NCBI RefSeq assembly: GCF_004104375.1
Contig: NZ_QOVM01000001.1
Span: forward strand, 248,001 to 312,000
DNA length: 64,000 nucleotides
Source of the DNA: Leeuwenhoekiella aequorea
GTDB lineage: Bacteria; Bacteroidota; Bacteroidia; Flavobacteriales; Flavobacteriaceae
Reading direction: 5' to 3'
The position numbers were made by a program, and so were the translations under genes. Positions 63,862-64,000 of the stretch are shown here, piece by piece. The notes under the pieces were generated by a model. It had not been told where the DNA came from, made no database searches, and was given only the letters and a program-made list of their open reading frames with translations. Numbering within the stretch: position 1 is the stretch's first letter; each line of letters begins with the position of its first letter.

Positions 63862-64000
63862 ATGGGAATCAAGAGTTTTATGGGCAAGCGCTCAAAGGTC
63901 ATTGCAGATGAAGTAAATATTACGGTAGCAGATTATATGACTCGGAAATTAATAACATTTACTCCAGATCAATCTATTATGGAGGTTATGGAAAAACTTA
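63862..64000 (+). CDS. CBS-domain protein (3' partial)
   Basis: An open frame from ATG 63862 runs to the window edge (46 complete codons). It begins MGIKSFMGKRSKVIADEVN and continues with VADYMTRKLITFTPDQSIME, the start of a CBS domain. CBS pairs bind adenosine nucleotides and regulate attached or partner proteins. The rest of the protein lies outside, so its length and any other domain are unknown. It is divergent from the M28 peptidase gene. Confidence 0.82.
   Translation, partial: MGIKSFMGKRSKVIADEVNITVADYMTRKLITFTPDQSIMEVMEKL

Noticed and set aside
1-64000. CRISPR arrays, insertion sequences, integrases, phage genes
   Set aside because: No regular spacer-repeat pattern, transposase or integrase motif, or phage structural gene was found on either strand.

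Overview
The window is a gene-dense, AT-rich chromosomal segment of a member of the Bacteroidota, most likely the family Flavobacteriaceae. The grounds are proteins with type IX secretion sorting domains of both kinds (type A at 9415-12423, type B at 25351-29409), a TonB-dependent receptor with an N-terminal carboxypeptidase-like domain, a bacterial lycopene cyclase, many lipoproteins with short LxxC lipoboxes, and promoters of the Bacteroidota type (TTG, 17-23 bp, TAnnTTTG). The genus cannot be fixed from the sequence. Codon use and base composition look uniform. There is no rRNA, CRISPR array, insertion sequence, integrase or prophage, so this reads as core chromosome with lineage-specific patches.

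Layout. 1-2.9 kb: 3' part of an FKBP-type prolyl isomerase lipoprotein, a degenerate ZIP-like transporter, and a CbpA/CbpM chaperone pair. 2.9-5.9 kb (minus): aldo/keto reductase, OmpA-like lipoprotein, exonuclease III. 6.0-12.4 kb: a large outer-membrane protein convergent with a secreted T9SS cargo protein. 12.5-17.1 kb (minus): glycyl-tRNA synthetase, a secreted GH65 enzyme, a coiled-coil membrane protein. 17.2-24.1 kb: ComF, an Ig-like lipoprotein, a nitrilase-family amidase, a cold-shock protein, a ClC chloride channel and a bacilliredoxin. 24.4-30.1 kb: a DjlA-like co-chaperone, a 1352-residue T9SS type B protein with eight internal repeats, and a small secreted protein.

30.1-39.9 kb is dominated by metal acquisition. 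A TonB-dependent receptor, a periplasmic thioredoxin-like protein and lycopene cyclase run left from a short divergent promoter region; a DtxR-family repressor and a ZIP transporter run right. A perfect 16-bp inverted repeat overlaps the receptor promoter and is the likely DtxR operator. Two tandem secreted paralogues follow, then feoA-feoB and a 46-residue Cys-rich FeoB-associated protein. 39.9-45.9 kb: SCO-family copper chaperone, RseP protease, tRNA-Asn, a membrane protein/XRE regulator pair under twin palindromic operators, a TVP38-family protein, an acyltransferase and an HD hydrolase.

46.0-50.1 kb holds nrdB-nrdA (class Ia ribonucleotide reductase) behind a long untranslated region, followed by a PiT phosphate transporter fused to a PhoU-like domain. 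52.9-58.4 kb holds small secreted proteins, three tandem paralogous lipoproteins, an NTF2-like protein and an M13 metallopeptidase. 58.4-64 kb: an ACT-domain protein divergent from aspartate kinase, an NAD-binding epimerase-like protein, a membrane M28 peptidase, and the start of a CBS-domain protein cut by the window end. No large novel system is evident. The most interesting unexplained material is regulatory (the DtxR, XRE and lysC divergent regions), a structured GC-rich intergenic element near 24.3 kb, and the tandem lipoprotein family.
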